Below, piece after piece: positions 43,401 through 52,560 of a stretch of DNA of 64,000 nt. Position 1 is the stretch's first letter. Every line of letters begins with the position of its first letter. Under the pieces are notes generated by a model, which saw nothing but the letters and a program-made list of their open reading frames with translations, was not told where the DNA came from and did no database searches. Location: assembly GCF_001625565.1 (NCBI RefSeq), contig NZ_AUXS01000075.1, positions 472,082 through 536,081 of the forward strand, given 5' to 3'. The position numbers and the translations under genes were made by a program. Source of the stretch: Pseudoalteromonas luteoviolacea NCIMB 1944. Its GTDB lineage: Bacteria; Pseudomonadota; Gammaproteobacteria; Enterobacterales; Alteromonadaceae.

Positions 43401-43805
43401 TCATTTTTGTGACTGTTTAAATGCCATCAGTTGCTGATGGCCCGATAGTGCGGGACCTGCAAGTGCTTTTAACAGCAAGCTACCTACATAAATGAATAGC
43501 GCGGTAACAAGGGCATCTAAAAACCATGCAATTGGCACTGCGGCAATACCTAAAACGCCCGGCATAACTTGTAAACCTGGTAGCGTAAATTGCTGTGTGA
43601 TGCCATGGAGACACAGTGCGATCCAAAACCCAAAACAGTAGGGACATTGCCAAGCTTCATAGAGGTAGGCTAATGGTTTAGGTAGTTTGTGGATTAGGGC
43701 AGTAAACCAAGTGCCCCAGTCAGGAAGCTTTTCCCAAATCAATATATGTAATGTGAGGCCAAGCAAGGCTGTGGAAAAGTTTATTGTCTCTGTAGATTCA
43801 ATCAT
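43401..43805 (-). CDS. DUF1360-like membrane protein
   Basis: A 134-residue protein with four hydrophobic segments and the CxxC motif YLYEAWQCPYCFGFWIAL, which resembles the W-x-CP-x-C-x-x-FW motif of DUF1360 proteins. It is divergent from the AraC-type regulator, which may control it. Function unknown. Confidence 0.65.
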   Translation of the reverse strand: MIESTETINFSTALLGLTLHILIWEKLPDWGTWFTALIHKLPKPLAYLYEAWQCPYCFGFWIALCLHGITQQFTLPGLQVMPGVLGIAAVPIAWFLDALVTALFIYVGSLLLKALAGPALSGHQQLMAFKQSQK

Positions 43806-43931
43806 AATACACCTATCAATCTGCGTTTTTTAATATGCTGACTATATTAGTTAGGTTTATAGCCGTTAAAAATTGACAGTTTTAATTGATAATCGGCTTA
43901 TTCTTTGTTTTAGGATATTGGGAGATGTTAC

Positions 43932-44717
43932 ATGCATGCACTTTCAGTTGGGGAGGCGTTTTTAGATACACTTGTTGAACAAAAGCATGGTTCACACGCA
44001 GAGTGTGTGCTCACATATATCGTGGCAGGCGAAATGACCGTTGCTCATCGTGTTCCTTTTCAGGTTTTACCCGGCATGTTTAATATTGTACCGCCTGGTG
44101 TCCCTCATTCCTTGCTAGAGGGGAGTGGGTTGCAGGTTTTGTGGCTGAGTTTTTGTCCTGACTGTTTAAATTTAACATCAAGTGACTTAATGATGCCGTT
44201 TGAAAGTGTCAAAAGGGGCGAACTACCGGCACGTAAAACCCAGCAGAATAGACGTGATTTTATTGTCACGTTATTTCATGAGTTAATGGTGGCACAGCAA
44301 CGAAAGCTCACTTTAGAAGTCCAGCGCAGCTTTGTCATTCTATTATTAAATGAGCTTAATCAGGCAGGCGCATTGGCACCAAACCAAACCCAATATAATG
44401 CAAAGGTTGAAAGCGCACTGGCTTATATTCAAGCTAATTTTCTACAACCTATTGGGTTAAATGAAGTGAGTACAGCTGTGCATGTTAGCCCGCCATATCT
44501 TGCGACCCTATTTAAGCGAGAAACAGGCTATACAGTAGGACAATGGATCACTGAAAAACGATTGGCCCAAGCCTGTACTCAGCTATTACATACCGCTTTA
44601 CCTGTAAGTCAGTTGGCTGAAACATTAGGCTGGAGTGACACCACACATTTTATTCGCCAGTTTAAAAAGCATCTAGGTCAAACGCCAGCTGCGTGGCGTA
44701 AAGAAAATAAAAAGTAG
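43932..44717 (+). CDS. AraC-family transcriptional regulator
   Basis: A 261-residue regulator with an N-terminal cupin effector domain (GEMTVAHRVPFQVLPGMFNIVPPGVPHSL, about 38-66) and a C-terminal double helix-turn-helix (about 160-260: LNEVSTAVHVSPPYLATLFKRETGYTVGQWITEKRL and LAETLGWSDTTHFIRQFKKHLGQTPAAWRK). It sits back to back with the DUF1360-like gene 126 bp away, a common target arrangement. Effector unknown. Confidence 0.93.
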   Translation: MHALSVGEAFLDTLVEQKHGSHAECVLTYIVAGEMTVAHRVPFQVLPGMFNIVPPGVPHSLLEGSGLQVLWLSFCPDCLNLTSSDLMMPFESVKRGELPARKTQQNRRDFIVTLFHELMVAQQRKLTLEVQRSFVILLLNELNQAGALAPNQTQYNAKVESALAYIQANFLQPIGLNEVSTAVHVSPPYLATLFKRETGYTVGQWITEKRLAQACTQLLHTALPVSQLAETLGWSDTTHFIRQFKKHLGQTPAAWRKENKK

Positions 44718-44740
44718 TTTTATTGTTTAAAAACCACTTA
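44713..44740 (+). terminator. Possible terminator of the AraC gene
   Basis: AAGTAGTTTT and AAAACCACTT pair with one mismatch around an 8-nt loop, overlapping the end of the AraC gene, followed by a T-rich stretch (TTTATATTTTTTATTT). A weak but reasonable terminator. Confidence 0.45.
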
Positions 44741-44965
44741 ATTTATATTTTTTATTTACATTAAAATGCGCTATTTATCTATTTTTAAACTGCGTAAAAA
44801 TCAAGTTGTTTAATTGTGGTTCGATGAAATTGATAATTCATATTAGTTGTTTTGATAGTGTTGTTAATTTGTTTATAGCATTTGTTTTTTAACGAGTTTT
44901 CGCTTTTTTGACGAGTAGAAAAAAATCATTATTATTCGCTTTTTAATTTTAAGGAGTAATATTGG

Positions 44966-45406
44966 TTGAAGTTTTTTCTACTGTTAATATTTTTTCTAAG
45001 TCCATTTGTAAATGCGAAAACAACTTGGATCCCCATACACTCAGGTAAAGTTTTTACCGTCATTCCCCTGATACCAAAAGGTGTTTTTGAAGCGCCAACA
45101 GGTATAAAAAAACAGCAGTTAAGCAGCGGTATTAAAGTGTCTTGGAATGATGTAGAGCATGCGAGTAAATTTTTAATACAGGCAAAAAATACATCAGGTG
45201 ATTGGATTGACATAAAAATAGTTGAAGGTACTGAGCTTATATTAGGCAATGAGTTTAAGCGGTATCATCAAGTTCGCATCTCAGCTTGCAACTATATTTC
45301 CTGTAAAAATACAGGCCTTGCCAGCTCAAGCTTAACGTTTAAAAAATCAATTATATTTGTTCATCCAGATATATTAGGCAGTCCAGTTGCGGAGAGTACG
45401 CTGTGA
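44966..45406 (+). CDS. Secreted FN3-like protein upstream of RHS protein
   Basis: A 146-residue exported protein starting at TTG with AAGGAG nine bases upstream. The signal peptide is MKFFLLLIFFLSPFVNA. Residues about 45-125 look like a fibronectin type III domain (APTGIKKQQLSSGIKVSWNDVEHASKFLIQAKNTSG...YHQVRISACN). Its stop overlaps the GTG start of the RHS gene (GTGA), so the two are translationally coupled. It may be a chaperone or surface partner of the RHS protein. Confidence 0.75.
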   Translation: MKFFLLLIFFLSPFVNAKTTWIPIHSGKVFTVIPLIPKGVFEAPTGIKKQQLSSGIKVSWNDVEHASKFLIQAKNTSGDWIDIKIVEGTELILGNEFKRYHQVRISACNYISCKNTGLASSSLTFKKSIIFVHPDILGSPVAESTL

Positions 45407-48288
45407 AGCAATTTATAAATTATAGTTTAGTTGTGGGCTCTATTGTTACAGCAACAACGTTAAGTGCACTTACAACTGAAGATCTTTTTGAAGTACAGGG
45501 GGTTAGACTTAGCCAATTCTCCAGTGCTATGACGGGTAATGATTTAAGCAATGTTTTAAAGGTAGAGCAATTAAATCACGATATGTTCACAGATAAAATT
45601 GACACGGGTGCAGGTACAGTGTCATTTATCAATACGGATATTAGCTTGCCCGGCAACTTTGATTTACCTGTAGATTATCGATATAGATATGATACCAATT
45701 ATCCCTACCACCGAAGCTGGTACCGAGATGTAGCTAGAATATCTTTCACTTACATGTCCAGTAAGGACTTTACGACCATGCCAATATCATGGCAAAACGG
45801 AAAGTATTGTTCACAAGATATTGTAAAGAACAGAACAGAAACTAAAGAGCGAATCGTTCACTCAATGACAGGGGCGTTTGAACTCTATGTTCCAGGTCGC
45901 ACACAGTCTAGACTAATTGCGAATAAAGGCGGCTGGGCAGAAGCAAAATCTTCTTATCGATATTTTACCAATGATAATTGGTTAGTCTCTTGTTACACAG
46001 AAAGTGGCAAAGAAGGGTTTATTGCGCATGCACCTAATGGCGATAAATACTATTTTAATCAGGTGGAACATACGACGACCTTAAATGAGTGGGGAACTGC
46101 CATTTATGATATAGATGACTACCCGGCATATTTAAATCGAGTTGAGCTTAGGTTATCGAAAATAGTCGATAAGTTTGGCAACTGGGTGAAATATGAAAAA
46201 GGCAAAACCATTGCCAGTGATGGGCGTGTGCTGGAAGTAAAGTCCGGTTTGGGGGGGCATCAGCGCAGTGGTTACAGTGGTGCTTTCACCATTGAAGGGT
46301 ATAATCAAAAGAATCCGAGCGATAAGCGTAAGTGGACAATTGTTCGTTATAAGCAAAAGAACTGGAATAGCCCGTTAAGTATTGAGCTGATACGCCCAAG
46401 TGGCCGATCATGGCATTATACAACAGATTATATAGATGCGGAGGCTGCTGATTTAATCATAGGTGGCGGATCGGCTATTCCACCAATCGGGTGTTACCAC
46501 GCAACTCCTGAAACTGTAATGACAGTGCAGCATCCGAATAAATCGTCTGCTAAATTTATTATGAGCGAGCGAGGAGACTCTATATTCAATGCACCTAGAA
46601 ATATCGAAGGTAGAACCCCGCATTGCACCTCTAGGCTGAGTATTAAAAGAAAAGAAGTGAAGATTATCAATGCTAACTTAAATGGAGGTACTGAAAATTA
46701 TGTGTGGAATTACACCTATTCCGAAGCTTCTGGATTAGATACAAGAGATGACTCGAATATTTTTGAAGGCTCAGCGCCTAGTAATATTGATAAACTCTAC
46801 TTTAAGTGGACTAGAGTGGATGGACCTGAAGACTACTATAAGAAGTACTTTATAAACCGAGATAACAAAAGTCCCTTTCAAAATAGAACATTCGCCATTG
46901 AGACGCGTAAAAAGTCCAATAATCGCTTGTTGAGTACCAAAAAATTTGATTATTGGAGTTCAGATCAACTAGGCTCAATCAACTACGATCGCAATGCAAA
47001 TTTTGAGCAAACAACTCGAATGGCACATATCAAAGAAGAGGTAACTGAAACTAACTCTGATATCTATAAAATACAATACTCAGATTTTGATAGCTTTGGT
47101 ACATCAAAAAAGCAAGAGTATTTATTGAATAATAAAAAGACCCACTATGTTAAACGATTGTATAATCATGATATTGCAAAATGGCATTTGAAGCAGCATA
47201 AAAGCTATGAAGTGTCTGAAGACGGATATAATTATCATAACCTAAGTTATATTGAATTTAGGCGCTTTTCATCAGACGGTGGGAGGTGGTCAAACATGCT
47301 ATTGCCTGCGTACGAAAATAAATATCGCCGCGTGGTCAAACGGTTTAACAGTTATAACGATGAAGGCAATTTAACGCAAGTTACCCATTCATCAAACTCT
47401 TATACTGGACGTCAATATATTGAAAAGCTAAGTGATTATAAATCGGGTATCGCTCAAAAAGTTAGTCGCTATGCGCCATACAGTACTTCTTTGGTTGATG
47501 AGCATTACACTGCTGATGTAATGGGAAATATAACGTCAGCGACGGACTTTAACGGCAATACTAGTAAATATTACTATGATGGTGAAAATAGGGTAGTAGG
47601 TATTGAGTTTCCAGTAGACCAAATAAATGGCAGTTGGCAAGATATGAGTATTGCGTGGAACAATAACTCAAACAGCCGTACCATTTATAACTGTGATTTG
47701 AATACATACACGAAAAAATGTAATGGTGGTTATAGCTTAAAAGTGCAAGAGCACTATGATACATATGACCGTTTGGTACATACGAAACTAACTGACCCCA
47801 GTATGTTAGGTGGCTCCAAAGATATTTATCAATCCTATAAATATGATTCAGACAATAGACAGATCTTCTCTTCCCTGCCTAGCTTCTCTAATAATGAGAA
47901 CGATGGAGATGTATTTAAATACGACCACCTCGGACGCTTATATTTTAGTAAAACACGCCAAGAAGGACTAAGGTTATTTGCTTATGAACAAGGAAATAAA
48001 GTTACCGAGAATGGTGGGACGGAGCTTGAGGTTAGTCGCTGGTATAAGCCGTTTGGGAAGCCTTCCTATGACGAGCTTCTAAAAGTTGTTACTAAAGAGT
48101 CAACGACAAACATTGACAAGGATGCCGCTGGACGTATTAATTATATTCAAAAGTCTCATGGTAGTAAGTCATTTATAGAACGCAGATTATACAGCAGTTT
48201 TGATGGCACTTTGTGTTTAATTCGTCGAGCAGATACTGGCAACGAATTATTAAAATATGATGTGACGGGTAAAAAAACTATGGTCTAA
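45403..48288 (+). CDS. RHS/YD-repeat protein, N-terminal part (frameshifted)
   Basis: A 961-residue reading frame beginning with GTG overlapping the upstream stop. It has a signal peptide (VVGSIVTATTLSA) and a long beta-rich N-terminal region, then YD-repeat-like sequence such as ADVMGNITSATDFNGNTSKYYYDGENRVVGIEFP. It ends abruptly at DVTGKKTMV with a stop right after an A7 run. Dropping one A restores the reading DVTGKKLWSKKGVANTSC and joins it to the next frame, which carries the rest of the RHS shell. It is therefore the first part of one protein of about 1550 residues, split by a +1 frameshift (mutation, phase variation, slippage or sequencing error). Confidence 0.85.
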   Translation: MKQFINYSLVVGSIVTATTLSALTTEDLFEVQGVRLSQFSSAMTGNDLSNVLKVEQLNHDMFTDKIDTGAGTVSFINTDISLPGNFDLPVDYRYRYDTNYPYHRSWYRDVARISFTYMSSKDFTTMPISWQNGKYCSQDIVKNRTETKERIVHSMTGAFELYVPGRTQSRLIANKGGWAEAKSSYRYFTNDNWLVSCYTESGKEGFIAHAPNGDKYYFNQVEHTTTLNEWGTAIYDIDDYPAYLNRVELRLSKIVDKFGNWVKYEKGKTIASDGRVLEVKSGLGGHQRSGYSGAFTIEGYNQKNPSDKRKWTIVRYKQKNWNSPLSIELIRPSGRSWHYTTDYIDAEAADLIIGGGSAIPPIGCYHATPETVMTVQHPNKSSAKFIMSERGDSIFNAPRNIEGRTPHCTSRLSIKRKEVKIINANLNGGTENYVWNYTYSEASGLDTRDDSNIFEGSAPSNIDKLYFKWTRVDGPEDYYKKYFINRDNKSPFQNRTFAIETRKKSNNRLLSTKKFDYWSSDQLGSINYDRNANFEQTTRMAHIKEEVTETNSDIYKIQYSDFDSFGTSKKQEYLLNNKKTHYVKRLYNHDIAKWHLKQHKSYEVSEDGYNYHNLSYIEFRRFSSDGGRWSNMLLPAYENKYRRVVKRFNSYNDEGNLTQVTHSSNSYTGRQYIEKLSDYKSGIAQKVSRYAPYSTSLVDEHYTADVMGNITSATDFNGNTSKYYYDGENRVVGIEFPVDQINGSWQDMSIAWNNNSNSRTIYNCDLNTYTKKCNGGYSLKVQEHYDTYDRLVHTKLTDPSMLGGSKDIYQSYKYDSDNRQIFSSLPSFSNNENDGDVFKYDHLGRLYFSKTRQEGLRLFAYEQGNKVTENGGTELEVSRWYKPFGKPSYDELLKVVTKESTTNIDKDAAGRINYIQKSHGSKSFIERRLYSSFDGTLCLIRRADTGNELLKYDVTGKKTMV
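48271..48277 (+). other. A7 tract at the RHS frameshift
   Basis: Seven A residues lie exactly where the RHS reading frame passes from one frame to the next. Deletion of one A (or insertion of two) rejoins both parts. Homopolymers are hot spots for replication or transcription slippage and for sequencing error. Confidence 0.85.
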
Positions 48289-48313
48289 AAAAGGTGTTGC
48301 TAATACGAGTTGT

Positions 48314-50053
48314 GTGACAGCTATGCCGTCTGGTGCGACACAGTACAAGTACGATAATGCCGGAAACTTAAAGCTGATCGATTACCCATCGGGAACACAT
48401 GATGTGCACTTTGAGCGCGATGCTGCAGGCAATACACTATCTATTCGTCAAGGCTCAGTAACACAGCGATATAATTACAATTCAATGCATTTAGCGGAAG
48501 ATGAGCAACTTTATATCGAGGGTGAAACGCCACTATTTTTAGACTACGAGTATAATAAATCTGGCTATCTAGAGTCATTGGTATACCCAGATGGTTCGGT
48601 TGTAAAGTACGCTCTAAGTGGAACAGGCTCGCCAAAGTCAATCAATATATATGACCAACAAGGTAAGCTGGAACAGGCCGTAATTAAGAATATCTACTAT
48701 CACGCCAATGGTATACCCAGACAATTTGAGTATGCAAACGGGGTTAAGTACGACTTGTCTTTGCACACAGATATTGGTTTACCGAAAGGCTTGAGTTATA
48801 AGCAGGGAAGTCGAGCGCTTGTTAGCTATCAATATGGCTACAACGATCAGCATAATATTCAGTCGATTAAAGACTATGTAGATGGTCGTTTTACTATCTC
48901 AGGTATGAATTATGACAGCGAAGGCCGCTTGACTTATGCCCGAGGCGGCTCAGCACTAGGTAATATCGACGTAGACTATGACTACTTAGGTAATATTTCT
49001 CATTATTCGAGTAGTCGACGAAATCTCAATTACACATATGCATCAAATAATCGCCTATCTAAGGTAACTGGTGTGAGCGGCCGCTATGGCAGTTTTAGGT
49101 ATGACTCGAGAGGCAACACTCTATATAACGGCGCATATAATATGACCTATGATGCGGCTGGTCGTATGATCACTGCAAACGGCACTAGCTTTGTATATGA
49201 CGGCCATGGAAAGCGTGTTAAAACCACTGCAAATGGTAAAGAAAGTTTTAGTTTTTACAATGCTCACGGTAGGTTGGTTTTTAGTGAAAAAGGCTCGTTA
49301 GATGGAGCTGGGACTAACTATGTTTATTTTGATAATTTACTGGTGGCAAAATATGGCAGCGTAGATCTCACGAAAGTTAAATCTGGAGTGAAGCGTCATA
49401 TGCCTTTTGGTGAACCCTTGAACTCGCAAGAGGATGAAGTAGGCTACACAGGTCATATGTACGATAAATCTTTGGGGCTCAACTATGCACAAGCTCGCTA
49501 CTATGATCCCGTGATTGGTCGCTTTTATTCTAATGATCCTGTAGATGCTGCAGGGCATCTTGGTATTGGTAATATTGTACAAGGATTTAATCGTTTTTCT
49601 TATGCAAACAACAATCCATATAAATTTACTGACCCAGATGGTGAACTACCACTTTGGGTAGGAGCTGGACTTGGCGCTGCGGCCATTAATTATGGTCAGC
49701 AAGTGGCAAAGAACCTCGCAAGCCAAGAGATGTCTTTCTCCGATGCAATTTACGGTGAAGTTAAATTTACGGAAGTTGCAGTAGAAGGTTTAGTAGGGGC
49801 GGTCGGCGCTAATGGAGCCAAAATGTTGGCGACGGCGATTTCCGGCGCAAACAGTGTTGGCAAGATTGATTCGGTCGGTGCTAGGATTTCCATGGGGGTG
49901 ACAGGAGCCGCGCAAACCGGCTACGCAGGTGCAATTAAAGGCGGTCTGACTGAAGAGGATCCGTTAACAACTGCCGTTAAAAATGTTATTGATACCGCTT
50001 CACCTGTTCCTGTAGCAGATCAGCTTCATGAGTGGCTCAGAGAGTTATGGTAG
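48314..50053 (+). CDS. RHS core and C-terminal toxin-like part (frameshifted)
   Basis: A 579-residue frame that continues the RHS protein (its GTG is probably not a natural start). It has many YD repeats (YKYDNAGNLKLIDYPSG, YNYDSEGRLTYARG-like) and the RHS core: HMPFGEPLNSQEDEVGYTGHMYDKSLGLNYAQARYYDPVIGRFYSNDP...NRFSYANNNPYKFTDPDGE (about 395-450). After the DPDG boundary come about 130 residues rich in Gly and Ala with hydrophobic stretches (LPLWVGAGLGAAAINYG, GLVGAVGANGAKMLATAI), the position of the variable toxin tip in polymorphic toxins. This tip looks membrane-active rather than nuclease-like. It overlaps the following small gene by 7 nt. Confidence 0.85.
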   Translation: MTAMPSGATQYKYDNAGNLKLIDYPSGTHDVHFERDAAGNTLSIRQGSVTQRYNYNSMHLAEDEQLYIEGETPLFLDYEYNKSGYLESLVYPDGSVVKYALSGTGSPKSINIYDQQGKLEQAVIKNIYYHANGIPRQFEYANGVKYDLSLHTDIGLPKGLSYKQGSRALVSYQYGYNDQHNIQSIKDYVDGRFTISGMNYDSEGRLTYARGGSALGNIDVDYDYLGNISHYSSSRRNLNYTYASNNRLSKVTGVSGRYGSFRYDSRGNTLYNGAYNMTYDAAGRMITANGTSFVYDGHGKRVKTTANGKESFSFYNAHGRLVFSEKGSLDGAGTNYVYFDNLLVAKYGSVDLTKVKSGVKRHMPFGEPLNSQEDEVGYTGHMYDKSLGLNYAQARYYDPVIGRFYSNDPVDAAGHLGIGNIVQGFNRFSYANNNPYKFTDPDGELPLWVGAGLGAAAINYGQQVAKNLASQEMSFSDAIYGEVKFTEVAVEGLVGAVGANGAKMLATAISGANSVGKIDSVGARISMGVTGAAQTGYAGAIKGGLTEEDPLTTAVKNVIDTASPVPVADQLHEWLRELW

Positions 50054-50361
50054 TAAATTACTTAAAATCTAATGTCTTGAACCCTATTGTTTTGGGGTCA
50101 ATGATAAAATATTTCGTGGTGAAACTCTGGCTATTTATTTTGCTGCTATCAGCAAGCAGTACTGTTTTTAAAGATGAGCTCTTATTTAAGAAAATATATT
50201 TGTCTGTTATTTCAGCTATGATTTTTCTATTTATATTTACTGTGCTTACTTTGATACTTTTTCCACTCGTAAAAAGAAAGCAGGGCTTGGAGGAACTAGC
50301 GAAGTTAAGCAGTAAACAAAGAGGAGAAGAGCTTGGAAAGTTATTAACTTGGTGGGCTTAA
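50047..50361 (+). CDS. Two-TM protein, candidate immunity to the RHS toxin
   Basis: A 104-residue protein from the ATG at 50047, overlapping the RHS stop by 7 nt. It has two hydrophobic helices (KYFVVKLWLFILLLSASSTVF, YLSVISAMIFLFIFTVLTLILFPLV) and a charged C-terminal tail (KRKQGLEELAKLSSKQRGEELGKLL). Immunity proteins against pore-forming toxins are often small membrane proteins encoded directly downstream. This fits the hydrophobic RHS tip, but no family match is recognised. Confidence 0.65.
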   Translation: MVVNYLKSNVLNPIVLGSMIKYFVVKLWLFILLLSASSTVFKDELLFKKIYLSVISAMIFLFIFTVLTLILFPLVKRKQGLEELAKLSSKQRGEELGKLLTWWA

Positions 50362-50486
50362 TTTAAAGTTAGGATTTTCCTAACAAATTATATATCAATG
50401 GGTTATTGGCATTTACTTATGGTGAGAGTAACCGCCGTTTGGCAATAACCCTAATAAACAGACTCAAAGCTATAATCAAAAACGCT

Positions 50487-50515
50487 AAGGCCATGATGAT
50501 ATCATGGCCTTTTTT
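50487..50515. terminator. Terminator of the RHS unit
   Basis: AAGGCCATGAT-GAT-ATCATGGCC followed by TTTTTTG forms a tight 9-bp hairpin with a U-run on the plus strand. It also lies close to the convergent endonuclease V gene. Confidence 0.9.
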
Positions 50516-50521
50516 GATGCT

Positions 50522-51193
50522 TTAGCTAAGCAAATCTTTTAGGCAGCGGTTAACTAGCTGGTCGGCTTGTCGTGTGGTTTCCGGGAGGCGATATTTGGGA
50601 GTGAGTTTATTTATCCATTCTATCGCTGTATCTATGCTTACCCTGTGACCAATTGAAACAAATACAGGCTTAACACCGTCTTGTGTTCTCAACACTTTTC
50701 CAATACATGTTTGAGCATCTATTAGATCCGCGCAGCTGCCTTTTTGGCTATCTGGCATCTGATATTCACCTACTAATTTGGTTTTACCACACCCTATGGT
50801 TGGTATATCAAGTAGAACGCCTAAATGGCTCGCCATACCAAAGCGCTTTGGGTGTGCTATGCCGTGACCATCGCAGACAATTAAATCGGGCGATACAGAA
50901 AGCCTGTTGATAGCACTGAGAAGTGGTGGTATTTCTCGAAAAGAAAAAAGCCCTGGAATATAAGGAAAACTTATCGACTCTACAACACTACAGGATTCAA
51001 TCACTTTAAGCGTTTTTGCATCTAAGAGTACAGCGGCACCGACAACTTGGTTACTGTCTTCATCATAAGCAACATCGACACCAGCAATTGTGTCTATATG
51101 CGCCAATTTATCAGAGGTAATGACTTTGTCGGCGAAGGATGTCTGGATCTCTATTGCTTGTTCTTCGGTTTGTGGTGCATCGTATTGGATCAT
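50522..51193 (-). CDS. nfi: Endonuclease V
   Basis: Endonuclease V nicks DNA (and RNA) one base beyond deoxyinosine and related lesions in repair. The 223-residue protein has the family order: IAGVDVAYDEDS (metal Asp), AAVLLD, IPGLFSFREIPPLLSAI (catalytic Glu), and LIVCDGHGIAHPKRFGMASHLGVLLDIPTIGCGKTKLVG. All are as in known proteins and length is normal. It lies by itself. Confidence 0.96.
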   Translation of the reverse strand: MIQYDAPQTEEQAIEIQTSFADKVITSDKLAHIDTIAGVDVAYDEDSNQVVGAAVLLDAKTLKVIESCSVVESISFPYIPGLFSFREIPPLLSAINRLSVSPDLIVCDGHGIAHPKRFGMASHLGVLLDIPTIGCGKTKLVGEYQMPDSQKGSCADLIDAQTCIGKVLRTQDGVKPVFVSIGHRVSIDTAIEWINKLTPKYRLPETTRQADQLVNRCLKDLLS

Positions 51194-51335
51194 GCTGACT
51201 ACTAATAATGGACAAGAGTGACCAATAGAATAGAGATTAAAAATCTAAATTCAATGGTATTGTGCTTCAAAAGGGCACGTTTGAGAGTGTAAGTACCTTT
51301 ACATATTGCGTAAAAGTGTAAAGGCACTAGCAATT

Positions 51336-52478
51336 TCAATAGTTGATTGAGGTTCTAAAGTCATACCTAAAACCAACAGACAGCGAGTCAAAATCTTGGT
51401 TGTTGGTGTAAGATTTAGTTAGGTATTCAAAGTGTACGCGCAGTGGTGGGGTGGGTAGCCACTCCAAAGTTACGTTGTACCCGTCATAGCTTTGATTGCT
51501 TGGATCGCCGTTATTATAACCATCGTCAAAATCAAAGTAGCCAGTTTTAAGCTTATAGTACTTATTCAATTTGTAGGCAAATGACAAATCTAGCGTTGAG
51601 CCATCTCTATCTGCAACATTTTCTCTTTCATAGGTTTTATCTTGATAAGACACTGCAGCATAAAACCTATCGGTAAACTCATATGCCAAGGAGCCTGCCC
51701 ACAGAGAGTTTTCACCGAGTCGTACTTGTTGGTCGTATACATCATTCATTTGATAGGTAATCGCAGCGTGCAAACCGTTTTTGTTATAACTGACACCCGC
51801 ATTAAATAAGTCATTGTTATTGTCATTGTTGTCACCATCAAATTGGCCGACGGCAACAAGGGTAATAGGACCTGTATCAAGGCGATAACTAATTAGATTA
51901 TCGACAAAAAAGAGGCTTTCAACATCGTACGCAAAGGGGCTATTTGCATGATTAAATATGTCGACATACTCGGCAATAAACAGGTATTGTGCAGGGCGTT
52001 GTTTACCGATCCCAAAGCGCCCTACAGGCGTAACAAGGGCGGTGTAAGCGCGGCGTGAACGGCCAAACTCTCCGGTATTTTGAACATCAATACTCCATTC
52101 GCCATGCAGTTCTGCGGCCCAGTCATCATTAAACCTATGGGTGGCCTTAACGCCAGCATGAGACAGGGCATCACGTACATCGTATTGGTCTTCACCTCTA
52201 TCTTCAATTCGGCCAAACGTTGGGCGCATGGTTGCATATACATCAAGGGTGTGAGTTTTGGCCTCTTTGTTAACCTTTGGCGCAGGTGCCTCAGTCTTCG
52301 CCACATCTTTAGGTTGGGGATTTTGGTTTATAAATCGTCGTTTCAGCTCAGCGAGCTGGGCTTCTAGCGCTTTAATGTCTTCCATTGTGACAGGTCGGTT
52401 ATCATTTGCAAAAACCGGGTAAGCAAATGAAGAGCAAAGGAGTATAAGAACAAAAGGAGAGCCGCTCGCTGTTTTCAT
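51336..52478 (-). CDS. Outer-membrane porin
   Basis: A 380-residue protein with a signal peptide (cut near VFA-ND), an N-terminal coiled-coil-like stretch (VTMEDIKALEAQLAELKRRF) and a beta-barrel reading as a gram-negative porin (RIEDRGEDQYDVRDALSHAGVKATHRFNDDWAAELHGEWSI...VGRFGIGKQRPAQY), ending in SVGFRYDFRTSINY with aromatic Tyr. The GIGKQ phrase is typical of general porins. Start ATG lacks a strong ribosome site. Pore selectivity is unknown. Confidence 0.88.
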   Translation of the reverse strand: MKTASGSPFVLILLCSSFAYPVFANDNRPVTMEDIKALEAQLAELKRRFINQNPQPKDVAKTEAPAPKVNKEAKTHTLDVYATMRPTFGRIEDRGEDQYDVRDALSHAGVKATHRFNDDWAAELHGEWSIDVQNTGEFGRSRRAYTALVTPVGRFGIGKQRPAQYLFIAEYVDIFNHANSPFAYDVESLFFVDNLISYRLDTGPITLVAVGQFDGDNNDNNNDLFNAGVSYNKNGLHAAITYQMNDVYDQQVRLGENSLWAGSLAYEFTDRFYAAVSYQDKTYERENVADRDGSTLDLSFAYKLNKYYKLKTGYFDFDDGYNNGDPSNQSYDGYNVTLEWLPTPPLRVHFEYLTKSYTNNQDFDSLSVGFRYDFRTSINY

Positions 52479-52560
52479 AGTGTTTAAACCAATTAGTTGC
52501 GATAAAGCGAATTATAGACAACACTTTTCGATGATGACTGATTTTTTTTGGCGAACAACT

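Noticed and set aside
48271..48288. Programmed -1 ribosomal frameshifting at the RHS A7 tract
   Set aside because: The two frames differ by +1 (skip one base), so a simple -1 slip enters the wrong frame. Slippage, mutation or sequencing error fit better.
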